Shown: positions 10,925 to 22,398 of the stretch, piece by piece
Layout of the letters: every line of letters begins with the position of its first letter
How positions within the stretch are numbered: the stretch's first letter is position 1
Assembly (NCBI GenBank): GCA_947652605.1
Contig: OX393579.1
Span: 39,066,970 to 39,130,969, forward strand
DNA: 64,000 bases
From: Elmis aenea
Lineage: Eukaryota > Arthropoda > Insecta > Coleoptera > Elmidae
Reading direction: 5' to 3'
Translations under genes and position numbers: made by a program
Notes under the pieces: generated by a model
What the model saw: only the letters and a program-made list of their open reading frames with translations
Told to the model about the DNA's origin: nothing
The model's database searches: none

Positions 10925-11640
10925 CCTGTTCTTTTAGTGTTTGTATTTTTTCGCAAAGTCCGGCTCTATCTTAGCAATAGCGGCTTTGATTTTGGCATTG
11001 AGAACGTGAATTGACTGGATTATTGGCATAGACTTTAATTTCATTATAGACCCAAATAAAAAAGTCCAATGATCTCAAATCGCATGAGCTTGGTGGTCAA
11101 TTGATGTCGCCATTTCCCGAAATCAAACGACCTGGGAACTTGGTACGCAATAAAGTGATCGTTTCGCCACTTGTATGGCATGTGGCATTATCTTGCTGGA
11201 AGTAAAGGTCCGTTGTATTCTTTTTTTCTAGCTGGGGCCACAAAAAGTTGATCTACATGTCATTTTAGCGCACTCCATTGACCTAAACAGCCCTTCCAGC
11301 ATCGTTTTTAAAGAATTGAGGTGTTTGGGTCTTCTTCGACACTTTAACTCACTGCAGCAATATTTTCGATTGAACGGCAAAACCGAGTGAGCTTTGGCGT
11401 CTTCAGATCTTGTATCATAGTAAACCGGCTCTTTGAATTTTGTTATTAGGTCGGAATAGCGGTTTCACTTGGTATGCGATTATCTGAGAAAAATTGCACA
11501 CATTTTTTGAAGTGTATTCGTAAAAGAACGTGAATATTCAAAATAAAATTCAAAGATTTGTATTCGTCCTCCGATTGCGTACTTGAGTACTGCTCCATAA
11601 TAAATGCTACTAGGATATAGATGACAGCTGTCAAATAAAA
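10925..11640 (-). pseudogene. IS630/mariner-type transposase relic with DD41D-like spacing
   Basis: On the minus strand a start reading MEQYSSTQSEDEYKSLNF lies near 11596. It is followed by an N-terminal helix region, then RSIENIAAVS, a stop, and SVEEDPNTS (the second helix-turn-helix region), then NDAGRAV and FLWPQLEKKNTTDLYFQQDN. The catalytic second aspartate is in QQDNATCHT and the third is expected in CDLRSLDFF. Counting residues between them gives 41 if there are no indels, matching the DD41D branch of the superfamily. There are several stops and a probable deletion between the DNA-binding and catalytic parts. A possible left terminus, TA then TAGGGTGTTTCAATAAG, is at 10745-10763. The right terminus was not found. 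It is inactive. Confidence 0.8.
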
Positions 11641-12816
11641 GTTTTTAAAAAATTGACAAAGAAAAATGTTGGAAATTATTAACCTTAATTTTAATTCTTA
11701 ATAAATTGAACTCGACTCTCGTGTAAATGAGTTTGAATAAAAATTACGCATCTGTTTTTTGAACAATCTCTTGTGGAAAAACTAAACCAGTTTCAAGAAG
11801 TTTTATCAACAGACGTATTTTTATCTATTCTATTTACGGTTCTCTTCCATACTTAATATATTATTCGAAAACAATTTTATTTGATATACACCATTACATT
11901 TCAGCCATTCCACTATTTCATATTTTTCAGTTAAGGTCGATTTGTTTTTGTAATCGTTACCCGTCGCGAACAAAAAGGAAAGTGCAAAATGAAATATTAA
12001 GGTCCATTAGGCTGAAATAAATTACATTATGATTTTGCCGCGCCGCACATTAAATATTGTTTTGCTTGTAATGTTATTGTCTGCAAACAATTCTTCGGGT
12101 GACAATTCATCATGTTGAAACATTGGCAAATTGTTACATAAACGACGTAGCCGGGCTCACAGGACTTTATATAAAATCATTTGAAATCTTTTCAATCACA
12201 TTACCGAATATTGAATAAACTTACCATTTTCGGGGTGACTGCATTGAAAATGGAATTGGAAAATGTTCAATTCAACTGCAAATATTATCATGTAAGTCAC
12301 GTCATGAACATTTTACCTAGGCATGTGGCACGTCAATATCGATATTGGCGTCTGTGTGATGAATTTTAGAATTAAATGTGTAAAATCTGCAATTCTCGGT
12401 GTACCTATAAATAACTAGACTGGTTTAATTCACTTTATGGCTTTGAAAACTGAAACTATAATTTTTCGATTAAATCGTGTCACACGATAGAGATCATTAG
12501 AGTGAAATATTATATGTTCATTAGCGTAATGAAACGTAAATAATCGTTATGTATGGGACAGTAGGACAGCGGCGTAGGATAAAAGGGTTGACAGAAAAAG
12601 GCGCGCGGCGAAAGACCGATTATAAAAAATTCAATCAAATCAAAGTCAAAACGTTGTGAGTAAACTTGTATTTCTCTTTCTATGGTAGACATTTCTGATC
12701 ATTTTACCACATAAAAGTTTACAGTGTTACAGACTTTATTTCATATTTGTCAAACTTTATTATTTTTAATGGAGTTACAAAGTGTGACAATAAATATTTT
12801 TTTCGTTTAAATATAC
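11641..12816. other. Unassigned AT-rich DNA
   Basis: Two short open frames (12181-12369 and 12510-12692, opposite strands) show no recognisable motif. No repeat boundary seen apart from the next element's end at 12817. Confidence 0.4.
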
Positions 12817-13130
12817 AGGGTCATTCAAAAAGTCTACATTAAATAAAAAAGTCTTTTATTGTTGCTTTCTCAGAAAATCTTATCCATGATAAAAGTTGGT
12901 GCATGCCCTAAAACAATTTTTTACCTAGATAAAAAACATTTTAATAAAAATCCATATGACACTAGATTTTAGTACAGTTAAGTGTCGTTAATTTGCAAGT
13001 TACAAAAGAATCTTATAGGAAAAAGTTGTTTACAATTTTAAAATTTGAAATAATATAAAATTTGACGTCAAACTGCAACGACTAAATTTATCACCCTACA
13101 AATAAATGCTTGATTAGTAAGAAAGAAATC
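12817..13130 (+). mobile_element. Left part of a TA-flanked element
   Basis: TA then CAGGGTCATTCAAAAAGTC starts at 12817. Sequence around 12890-12980 (AAAAGTTGGTGCATGCCCTA and GACACTAGATTTTAG) is shared with 29210-29280 and, inverted, with about 29640-29740. Here GACACTAGATTTTAG is uninterrupted, which makes it the empty-site relative of the hAT insertion at 29280. No right end was found. Confidence 0.5.
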
Positions 13131-13199
13131 CCTTCAAAATCTAAGACGCGAGTATTTAATGCAATGTACGTACCAATTCTTACTTGTAGTTCATAAACA

Positions 13200-13745
13200 T
13201 GGGTCCTTACAAGAAAGCAAAAACAAAGAATACAGACGCTGGAGATGAGATTTTTGAGAAGAAGAGAAGGATTTAGACTAATTAATAAGAATTAGCAACG
13301 ATGAAATTGGATAAAGTCTACAAGTGAAAGACATAAAGAGAAAGATGGAGCCAAACCAATCAAGATGGCTGAGACATCCACTACACATGCCAAAAAACAG
13401 ATGAAATTTTTGAGAAGAATAAAAGAATGTGGACTAATTGATAAGTCTAGCAACGATAAAATCAGAAAAAGACTAGGAGGGACAGATATTAAGAAAAATA
13501 TGGAGCCAAACCAAATAAGACGGCTAGATGCCAGAAAGTAGGTAGGTACGCAAAAATGGGATGGAAAATAAACATATGGACAAAAGTAGAGGAAGACCAA
13601 GAACAAAATGGAAAAACGAAGTGAAACATAAGACTAGAAGAAAAAGGAGTCTGCTGGAGAGTTGTGCTACAGTTAACCTATGATTGGCAAAGATGGAGAA
13701 ACATAATCAAGAACTAGAAAAAATACCTCGACATCGAATGGTACA
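13200..13745 (+). pseudogene. LINE 3' end, C-terminal remnant
   Basis: The plus-strand reading EMRFLRRIK, EMKFLRRIKECGLIDKSSND and IRKRLGGTDIKKNMEPNQIR matches the C-terminal part of a non-LTR retrotransposon ORF2, which continues with a degenerate W...R.MP and a basic stretch to the end. There appear to be two partial overlapping copies of the EM.FLRR block (13245 and 13410). Stops interrupt both. The 3' end passes directly into the GAA/GAG tract at 13746. Confidence 0.65.
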
Positions 13746-14160
13746 AGAGGAACCCAATTAAGAAAAAGAAGTAGAAGCAGAAGGTTAAGAAGGAGAAGAA
13801 ATAGAAGAAGAAGCACAAGAAGAAGCAGAAGAAGAAGGAGAAGAAGAAGGAGAAGAAGGAGAAGAAGAAGAAAAAGAAGGAGAAGAAGGAGGAGAAGAAG
13901 AAGGAAGAGAAGAAGAAGGAGAAGAAGGAGAAGAATGAGAAGAAGGAGAAGACAGAAAAGAAGAAGCAGAAGAAGGAGGAGAAGAAGAAGAAGCAGAAGG
14001 AGGAAGAGAAGAAGAAGAAGCAGAAGGAGGAGAAGAAAAAGAAGCAGAAGAAGGAGGAGAAGAAGAAGAAGGAGAAGAAGAAGAAGGAGAAGAAGAAGGA
14101 GAAACAGAAATACGAGAAGGAGAAGAAGAAGAAGAAGAAGAAGAAGAAGGAGGAGGAGAC
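13746..14160 (+). repeat. Polypurine GAA/GAG microsatellite
   Basis: About 400 bp of almost pure purine made of GAA, GAAGAAG and GGAG units, with occasional C. It begins at the LINE 3' end through AAGAAGTAGAAGCAGAAGG, so it may have grown from the LINE's repetitive tail. Such mirror-like polypurine runs can form triplex DNA. Reading it as a protein gives poly-arginine, which is not a gene. Confidence 0.95.
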
Positions 14161-15630
14161 GTTAAATTTCCAATTTTTATTTTTATAGCCTAAAACTATA
14201 GCCTAAAAATAATAATACAATTTGTTATTGTCTTTAAACGATCAACCAACCACGAATTTTAGATACTTACTGCATGAAAAATACATGGATCAGTAAGAAA
14301 TTAGCACGTCTTTTGGATTACTCAAATTGAAAGACCCATCCTTTAGTAACAACTATCTACTATAATAAGTTGATGCAAGAGATTCGTCATTCATCATTGG
14401 TTTTATTGCGCGAACAGAAAGTGTTATTTTAAACTCTCAAAACAGGGAATAACACTTTTTTCCCTCGGGAAAAAGAAGTGTAGCCGTGTAAATTGATACA
14501 TGGATGGCAGTTTTTGACATACGATTTATTGTTTTGCCAATCTGGCATTATCAATGACAAAATTGAAATCATTTATGTGAACATTAACATTAATATGGCA
14601 TTCGCAATTTTACTTAAATCATATTGTATCATTAATAATTAATAGTATTCTGAATTACTTCGATAAATACAAAGAAATAAATTAGAACACTCGAAGAAGC
14701 TTGAACTAAAAGCACAGATGCGCTTGCATTAAAATGTGTCAAAGTAACAATAAAATATTACGCAGAAAGTAATCAATTTTGCTTTAATAAATTATATCAG
14801 GAGAACAAGCTTAATGAATGCCGCACCTTGATACTCTGTCTAAACAAATAACTTAGCACCTGATGCTATTTGAAATTCACCTCCTCTTCAGACGAAGTAT
14901 TAGTTATATACATACACCTTGTGCGTATTTCCTTTTTGTCGTTTATTGACTATTCAAGCAAACCTTAAGTAATAAAAACTTGCGTTAGATCATTAGCTGC
15001 ATAACTTGAAATTATTTTTAACTATAGGTACCTACCTATTAGTGTTCGTCTAAGCGTACTTTATCACCTTCAGATCAAATTCTTCTAAAAATGTATTGTA
15101 CTGTACTTCTACAGTAGGTACTTAAAGTTAACAATTTTTGATTTATTTACGACTTAAGGTACATTGAATCGAACATTTAAAAAATATATATATAAAAATA
15201 CATGGGGTGTTCCATAATGTAATGAAGTTATCCATAAGTATGGTAAAAAATAAACACTTAATATATTGAAAAATCATATAATTTGTGCAATTATGGATCT
15301 CTAGCAACTTTCATATTTCTTTTTTTTTTGCATATTGACGGTGGTGTTAAGGAAGTTCACACTAAGTAGACACTAGGGTGGTACTTATTTAACACTTTTT
15401 GAAATGTTAATGGGTCACACCCAATGTTGTTGTACCTATAAAAAAAAACGTGCCCGTATAACTTCAGATCATTTGAGCAATGTTTGAAGGTCGCTAAAAC
15501 GATTTGAAATGTATCATAGTGAGGTGTATGCGTTCAGCGTGCGGTTCAATAAAGGGCACAAAAGACTAATAACGTATTTACTGTTTTCCCTAAATTTATT
15601 CAATAGGTATATTGACGACATATAGGTAAT
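14161..15630. other. Unassigned AT-rich DNA
   Basis: No gene seen. GGGGTGTTCCATAATG near 15205 resembles a decayed TA-element end. Confidence 0.4.
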
Positions 15631-15884
15631 CAGGACTGCGGAGTCGGAGTCGGAGTTGGAGTCGGAGTCGGAGTCGGAGTCGGAATCGGAGTCGGATTCG
15701 GAGTCGGAGTCGGATTCGGAGTCGGAGTCGGAGTCGGAGTCGGAGTCGGAGTCGGAGTCGGAGTCGGGTCGGAGTCGGAATCGGAGTCGGAGTCGGAGTC
15801 GGAGTCGGTATCGGAGTTTAGAAGGAATTTCTTGCAGTGAAGTCGGAGTCGGAAAAAATATACCGACTCCGACTCCGACTCCCA
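15631..15884. repeat. GTCGGA hexamer array with inverted tail
   Basis: Imperfect tandem GTCGGA units run from about 15641 to 15817, with a short further block at 15840-15852 and its inverse (CCGACTCCGACTCC) at 15864-15880. The array starts inside CAGGACTGCGGAGTCGG (15631), and CACACAGCCCTG occurs at 15967-15978. These could be the two ends of a hAT-type element of about 348 bp, but the flanking octamers (TAGGTAAT and CATATAAT) match poorly. Frames such as SDSDSD and SESESE are translations of the repeat. Confidence 0.85.
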
Positions 15885-16158
15885 GTACAACAAAAAATTG
15901 CGAGGTGGTCCTTTGCAAAAAAATTGAAACTCTAATTTTAAATCGTTTCTTAATATTTTTTTATATTACACACAGCCCTGCATATAATAGCATTTTACCA
16001 CTTAAAATTTCAATTGATTGACAACTTCCATCCCACTATGAGGCACTAAAATTGTCTTTTTTAACCACTTTGAGTACCTTAGATTTGGATTGAAATTGTA
16101 AACTTAAAGAAAAACATGTTTTTATAGTTCACTTTTTTGAGTCAATTATTGAACTGTA

Positions 16159-17376
16159 CAGGGTGGGCAAATTTCGATGTTTTAATAGGGGATCTCTGTA
16201 ACTATAAGAGGTATCAAAAAACGGACCGCGCATCCTCGATCTCTTTTTTCGAGAAAAAGTTAATGGTGAAAACAAAAATTGGTTATCGTCTTTTGTTTTC
16301 GAGTTATCGGCGATAACTCGATTTTTCGACTTTTCGTTTTATGACCATATCTCGCTTGGTTATGAAAATAAACAAAAATAATTTTGACGTTCTACAGGCA
16401 CTTTTTTGATAAAAATCCAGTGGCGTAGACAATTTAAAAAAAAAATCGAAATTCGAGTTGTGACATAAAGTTGTATTTTTTTAAATAGAACTCATAGTTG
16501 GCTATGACTGATTTAAATTCCTTATTTTTTTGCCATTCTAAATATATAAGGGTTGATGCATTTATTTTTAATAATACGCAAGTTACGGAGGCTTTTTAGT
16601 TTTTTTTTTAAACAAAATTATAGTAGGCTGTGAAAACAAAAACAAAACAAGGTGTAAAACCTTTTAAAACTCAGTTAGTACAAGTTACGAAGGTTTTGTA
16701 ATTTGTTGTTGTGATAATCATTATAAATATATGAAAATAAGAAACAACGATAAAGTCGGAATCTGCAGTAATGTAGTTTATTGTAGTTTATCTTTTGTTC
16801 AAATATTTGTAATGTTTATCACCACAACAAATTACAAAACCTTCGAAACTTGTACCAAATGAGTTTTAAAAGGTTTTACACCTTGTTTTGTTTTTGTTTT
16901 CACAGCCTACTATAATTTTGTTTAAAAAAAAAACTAAAAAACCTCCGTAACTTGCGTATTATTGAAAATAAATACATCAACCCTTATATATTTGGAATGG
17001 CAAAAAAATAAGGAATTTAAATCAGTCATAGCTAACTAAAAATTTTATTTAAAAAAATACAACTTTATGTCACAACTCGAATTTCGGTTTTTTTTTGAAA
17101 AATTGTCTACACCACTGGATTGTTATCAAAAAAGTGCCTGTAGAACGTTAAAATTATTTTTGTTTATTTTCATAAACAAGCGAGATACTGTCATAAAACG
17201 AAAAGTCGAAAAATTGAGTTATCGGCGATAACTCGAAAACAAAAGACGATAACCAATTTTTGTTGTCACCATTCACTTTTTTTCGAAAAAAGAGATCGAG
17301 GATGCGCGGTCCGTTTTTTGATACCTCTTATAGTTACAGAGATTCCCTATTAAAACATCGAAATTTGCCCACCCTG
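16159..17376. mobile_element. Large TA-flanked hairpin MITE, 1218 bp
   Basis: TA precedes CAGGGTGGGCAAATTTCGAT at 16159, and the exact inverse ends at 17376 followed by TA. The arms are about 550 bp each (roughly 16159-16712 and 16815-17376) and nearly identical throughout, with a loop of only about 100 bp. Ends and TA duplication place it with Tc1/mariner-type non-autonomous elements. No transposase remains. A 66-codon frame at 17260-17460 straddles its right end and is spurious. Confidence 0.92.
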
Positions 17377-17378
17377 TA

Positions 17379-20104
17379 TGTAGGCTTACAGAATATATTA
17401 TGTAACAATACTAAAATCCAAACCATTTTAACGAGCTTTAAACATTACTTAAATGCCTAATTGTTTTTGGTGAAAATATGTCATTACATAAAACAAAACT
17501 GAAAGGTGACCATAAACATAAAAAAAATTATATTGTTTTTAAGAAACACTCTAATAAACGAACACCTAGTATAAAATAAGAATTTGTTATACCATTTTTT
17601 AATTATTAATATCTGGAGGATTGTACCTTTCTTAGATTTTTATAATTATTTGTATAATCCTGTTTCTATTTGAGCGCAAAGTATATTTGTGGAAAACACC
17701 TAACAAAACCACGGAAAATCTGTAAAATAAAGATTCACCTGTTCATCAAATGTTTGTTTCGCAATATTCAAAAACTGAACGGCAGCGCCATCTTCTGGTT
17801 AGTCCTTGTACGCCACCTTTTAAGCAGCTCGTTCACAAATTCACGATAAACTGTTGTAAAGTACGTTTGGCATTCGTATCTCTCTTGTACTTTATGTTTA
17901 TATGTCATTGCATATTTAAAAAACAAAGTGCAACAGTTAAAATAAGCAGCTACTTAGAAATTATAAAAGTTTTTAAATAAGATCCTGCTGCAAACTGCAG
18001 GAAATTTGCAGTTTACTGTACCACTTGAATTACAGTTTCCTATAAACCAAATTTGCTGTAAATAATTGTAGAATGCGATAATATTTTTAAAATTTAGAGT
18101 CTTACAGCAAATTGTACACATTTACAGAATATCTTTTTTGTAAATGAAGGAGGCACTGATTCCCAAGTCTTCCTGGGTTGTGATCTTTAATATTTCACTA
18201 ACCTAAACAGAGGCAAACTGAAACTGAATAACAAAAAAAACACATGGCCTGCAATTTTGAATCGAACCACTTTATTACCTATAAGCATGTTGTATAAATA
18301 GATCATTTATATTCTATTTTAAATTTAATGTTCTAGCAATAAAACAAACCTTGGGAAATCTATTTTTGTGTTTTTTAAAGAATCGTTTAATTCTAAACAT
18401 TTAATTGAATGTAAATACTTTAATAGTTTAAAAGAAACATTTCTGTTTAACACAATTTCAAAAATACTAAAATATCAATCTTTATCTGGTAAATGTACAT
18501 GTACTATTTACTATTTCTTTTAATGACGATTTTTATCTTAACAATATTTCAACATTTTAATAAAAACAAGACGTTTTACTTAACTTTTAATTTCAATAAT
18601 TAATTTATCTCAAAGTGCTAGATAATTAACAGTTCATATCTCTTGGAAAATGAGATTAAAAGCTTTTCATCAATTTGTTTCTTAATGTAAGTAAGATTTA
18701 ATTATGTAACTTGCATCTTCCAGTCAGGTGTGTTAAACATTCAACATTGGTTAAAATTAGGCAAGTAAAAGTATCAGTTTTTTTTTTAATATAATAAACT
18801 TTCATCCAATGCAATTATTTACCTCTCCCCCATAGTATCGGCACCAAGCTAAACATGGCCAAAGGATAGCCTACGGCTGCTTTTTCTAAAGCCGCATTTA
18901 ATCGCGATACAAAAATAAAAGTAAAAAATATAAATACAGAAAATATATTGTTTTTATTTCCAAAGTTTCGTTAAAATTACAACCTACAAAATTGTTTAAG
19001 GGCGTTTTTTATCAACCGAGATGTCATTAACGAATTTGCGAAATAAATATATTATACGGCGTCAAGTTATGTAATATCAAATTCTTTCGTCGAAATCATT
19101 CGAGGAATCTATACATTTTCGCTTCCGCTTTTCGTTGAAATATTTTCGAAAAAATATCTCAAATATTTAACGCCAGAAGCTCAGATGGAAAAACTAAATT
19201 TAACAGCAACAAAATCTGAAATGCTAAATACATACCACAAACGCATTACCTACATTATCGTTTGCAGATGTAAACTGTTATTATGTTTAAACAATAAAAA
19301 TTTAAGTGTTTATTTTAGATGTCGCTGCATGATCCTTTATGAAAACTCGTTTTATAATGCTTATTGTATTAGCAAATCCATGCAAAATGCAATTGCACAG
19401 CATAGTTTTTACAACAAACTTTTTTAAGTTTAAATAATATCTTATAAGAAAAAAAAATACGTTACGCAACGATGTCCAACATTTTCTTCCCTTTTTTGTC
19501 GTTTTTAGTTCGTCTTTTTGTTTTCAATAAAATCATTAAATTCCAAGGTTTTTGGGGTTCGTAATGTCTGTCTGTTCATACGTAACTTTTTATGAGCTAT
19601 ATGCTGATATATGTAGACAAATGTTCGAATATACCAATGTACCAACTAGAATTGGTCAAATGGTAAATTCGTCATTTTAACAAAATGCATAGTAATTTAA
19701 CTAAATACTAGAATGTTGTCAAATTAATAAAAAGTTAAACATCTTTGACTATCTACCTAAATATTTTTAGTCATTGAGTTAAATGAGTAAGTAAAACTAA
19801 TGAGGGATTGGTAATATAAATGAATAAAATACATCCAGGTACCTAGTGGTGAGGCAAATGCATATTGCCACTCGGTTTTACACTAAAGCTTGATCTAATA
19901 AATATTTATTTACCTGACCAACATTTTACTAAATTGCTGGTTGTTCACAGTCAAATTATCAAACGTCTGGTCGTCGTACTTAATCATTTCAATAAATGAC
20001 TCAGCAAATCGTCAAATACGCTTAACTTCGTATATGTTTGACAAAATGAATAAGCATTTGATAAACAAAGTATTTTACCAATTGCCTACAACATTTAGGT
20101 ACTA
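17379..20104. other. Unassigned AT-rich DNA, 2.7 kb
   Basis: No gene, TIR pair or tandem array seen. Small frames at 17750-17980, 19185-19427 and 19941-20171 have no recognisable motif. TTTGCAGTTTACTGTA-like repeats of GCAGTTT and GCTGTAA occur around 17990-18110, too short to interpret. Confidence 0.4.
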
Positions 20105-20106
20105 TA

Positions 20107-20560
20107 CAGGGTGTTTCTTAAATATTGCGAAAAAATCGGGAGGCGATTTTGCATTTAAAATATTTTTTTAAAGCTTGATTTATTTAAAAATGTTTTTTAT
20201 TCTTTAGTTTTTCCTGAAAAACCTACAGTTTTTGAGTAAAAAATAAAATAAGTAGACATTCACGATTAAATATTTCAATAATAAACGATTCATTTTGGTG
20301 GTTAGCACTTAATTTTTCAAAACGAAATGCATATCGCACATCTCAACATTGATTTAACTCATTTTGAGATTTACGCGGCGACAACACGAAAACGCTCATC
20401 AATTCAACATAATATGAACATAAACAAACCATGGCGCCAACAAAATGAATCGTTTTATGTTGGAATATTTGATGGTTCATGTTTACTCATTTAATTTTTT
20501 ACTCAAAACTGTAGGTTTTTCAGAAAAAAAGTAAGAAATAAAAAAGTTTGTAAATAATTT
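20107..20560. mobile_element. TA-type element with internal hairpin, right end lost
   Basis: TA then CAGGGTGTTTCTTAAATATT begins at 20107. Arms at about 20195-20300 and 20437-20545 are inverse copies sharing TGAAAAACCTACAG and AACGATTCATTTTG. No CACCCTG end follows, so the right terminus is missing or diverged. Confidence 0.6.
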
Positions 20561-20848
20561 ACCTAATTGCCAACTTTTAACCCACTAACATGTTCTGATT
20601 AAAAACCAACAGGGGTCGCACTTTTCAGCCCCTTGTGAAAGTGGGAGATGATTAAAAATATAAATATAGGAAACCTTTTAATATGCATAAAACATCTAGC
20701 AAATACATTGTCCTACATTTATCCAAATTTGAGAAATGAAATAAAAACCTAATTTACCGCTCCCCTTTAGGGGGGTGTAACTCCGAAAGCAGACATTTAA
20801 GGAAAAAATTATATATTTTATCATTTTTTTAAAATTGAAACACTAGGG

Positions 20849-21907
20849 CAGGGATTCCCAACCCGCACGTGCGCCCGCGGAGCTATTTGCATGCGCCCCT
20901 ACAAAGTGTTCAAATAACGAGAAAAAAAAAACAATAAATTCTTAAAAGTAAGGAAATAAAAAGTTGTTTTCGTTTTTAAAATCTCGCTAGATTTAGCGAA
21001 AAATTCGCTAAATTGGCAACACTGACCGCAGTCCATCTCCACCTGTAATACTACGACATTGATATCCTAGTTTTAAACTACGATACCAACATAAACTTGG
21101 TTGTTTTTTTTTCGGGCCGATGTTAGCGGACATTAATGATTTTCGATCACCCGATATACCGCCAGTATGTACAAGGTGGTCCAAATTCGATGGGATTACA
21201 TGGGCATCTCGCTTAATAGTCAAGATAGAGAGACGTTTAAATTACCAAAAATGTGCAGTTTTTTGGGACAAACTCAGAACAGTTGTCAAATATATCCTAT
21301 TTCCTGTTTTTCTTGATTTTTTTTTTGTTTTCACAGGCTACTTTTTGTTTTTCATTTTTAAAAAAATTTAAAAACCTTCGTATTATTGAAAATAAAAACA
21401 TCAACCCTTATATATTTGGAATGGGAAAAAAATAGGTAATTTAAATAGGTTATAGCCTTATAGCCAACTACAGCTTCCTTAAAAAAAAAGGTAAGTTTGT
21501 GTCATAACTTTATACCGGCGAGTGCAATTTATTTTTTAAATAATTTCAAAATCTACATTTAAGCATCTAAAAATAATCTTTATAACCTTTTTCGATACTT
21601 ACAACAATAAGAGAGATATGACACATTATAAATATAACAAAAAAACAGTTTTTTTCAAATATCTTCAAAACCGGAAATGATAAAATATTTTTGAAAACGG
21701 TTCTGAGTTTGTCCTAAGAAACTTCATATTCTTGGTAATTTAACCGTTTCTCTATCTTGCCTATTAAGCGAGATACACATGCAATCCCATCGAATTTGGA
21801 CCACCCTGTACATAATATTTCATTATTTTTTTAAATCCGACTTGCGCCCGCCACTATTTTTCTCAATCGCGATTGCGCCCGCGCCACAATAAGGTTGGGA
21901 ACCCCTG
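20849..21907. mobile_element. hAT-type element interrupted by a TA hairpin
   Basis: The left end CAGGGATTCCCAACC and right end GGTTGGGAACCCCTG are inverse. They are flanked by a perfect 8-bp duplication CACTAGGG at 20841-20848 and 21908-21915. GC-rich blocks (GCGCCCGCG) lie next to both ends. Removing the nested TA element at 21172-21808 with one TA leaves about 420 bp, a typical size for a non-autonomous hAT. No transposase is present. Confidence 0.93.
21172..21808. mobile_element. TA-flanked hairpin MITE nested in a hAT
   Basis: TA (21170-21171) then CAAGGTGGTCCAAATTCG, and at the right CGAATTTGGACCACCCTG then TA (21809-21810). The subterminal arms also pair (ATGGGATTACATG with the inverse of CATGCAATCCCAT). 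The frames 21120-21371 and 21008-21223 cross its boundary and are spurious. Confidence 0.9.
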
Positions 21908-22064
21908 CACTAGGGGTTTGAAAACTAAAACTGGTCTAGAAGTAAGTAAGACCAACCATTAGTTTATATCATCTGTTAAATCTTAAATCTAAGTTACTTA
22001 GCAAAAATCAGTCCAGCGACGTATTTTAGTTGTCTTTGTTATCCTTAGGGAAATATATCACTAA

Positions 22065-22395
22065 AGCTGCGTTCACATAGAAAAGTATTGTATTGTATTG
22101 TAGCGTAAGCAAAGTTAAGTATACGAATATCAAATGCTAGCGTTCACATAAGCAAAGTAGTGGAATTGCCTTGCAAGCCGCGTTGCAAGACCTTGCAAAC
22201 TCCTAGCTTCTCGCAATACCCCATAACAAGAACCAATTACAGTGATCTACGGTTTAACCCTGGGTATGAGCCATTGGAATCGTCATTAGTGTACAAGTAG
22301 CGGGCGCTACCACTATAACACCTCTATGTGAACGCTACTCTTGCAGGCACCTTGCAATACAATACAATGCAATACTTTTTTATGTGAACGCAGCT
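22065..22395. mobile_element. TIR element with TAA duplication (PIF/Harbinger-like?)
   Basis: The left end AGCTGCGTTCACATAGAAAA is the near inverse of the right end, which finishes TTTTATGTGAACGCAGCT. TAA flanks both sides (22062-22064 and 22396-22398). Subterminal TATTGTATTGTATTG is mirrored by CAATACAATACAATG. A 3-bp TAA duplication suits PIF/Harbinger, but the ends do not start with the usual G run, so the superfamily is uncertain. Confidence 0.75.
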
Positions 22396-22398
22396 TAA

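Noticed and set aside
13292..13606. 104-codon hydrophobic minus-strand frame
   Set aside because: Antisense of the LINE 3' end; hydrophobicity follows from AT-rich reverse reading.
13935..14165. 76-codon arginine-rich open frame
   Set aside because: It is a translation of the GAA/GAG polypurine tract; no gene evidence.
15514..16021. Ser/Asp, Thr/Pro and Ser/Glu repeat frames on both strands
   Set aside because: They are readings of the GTCGGA hexamer array in different frames.
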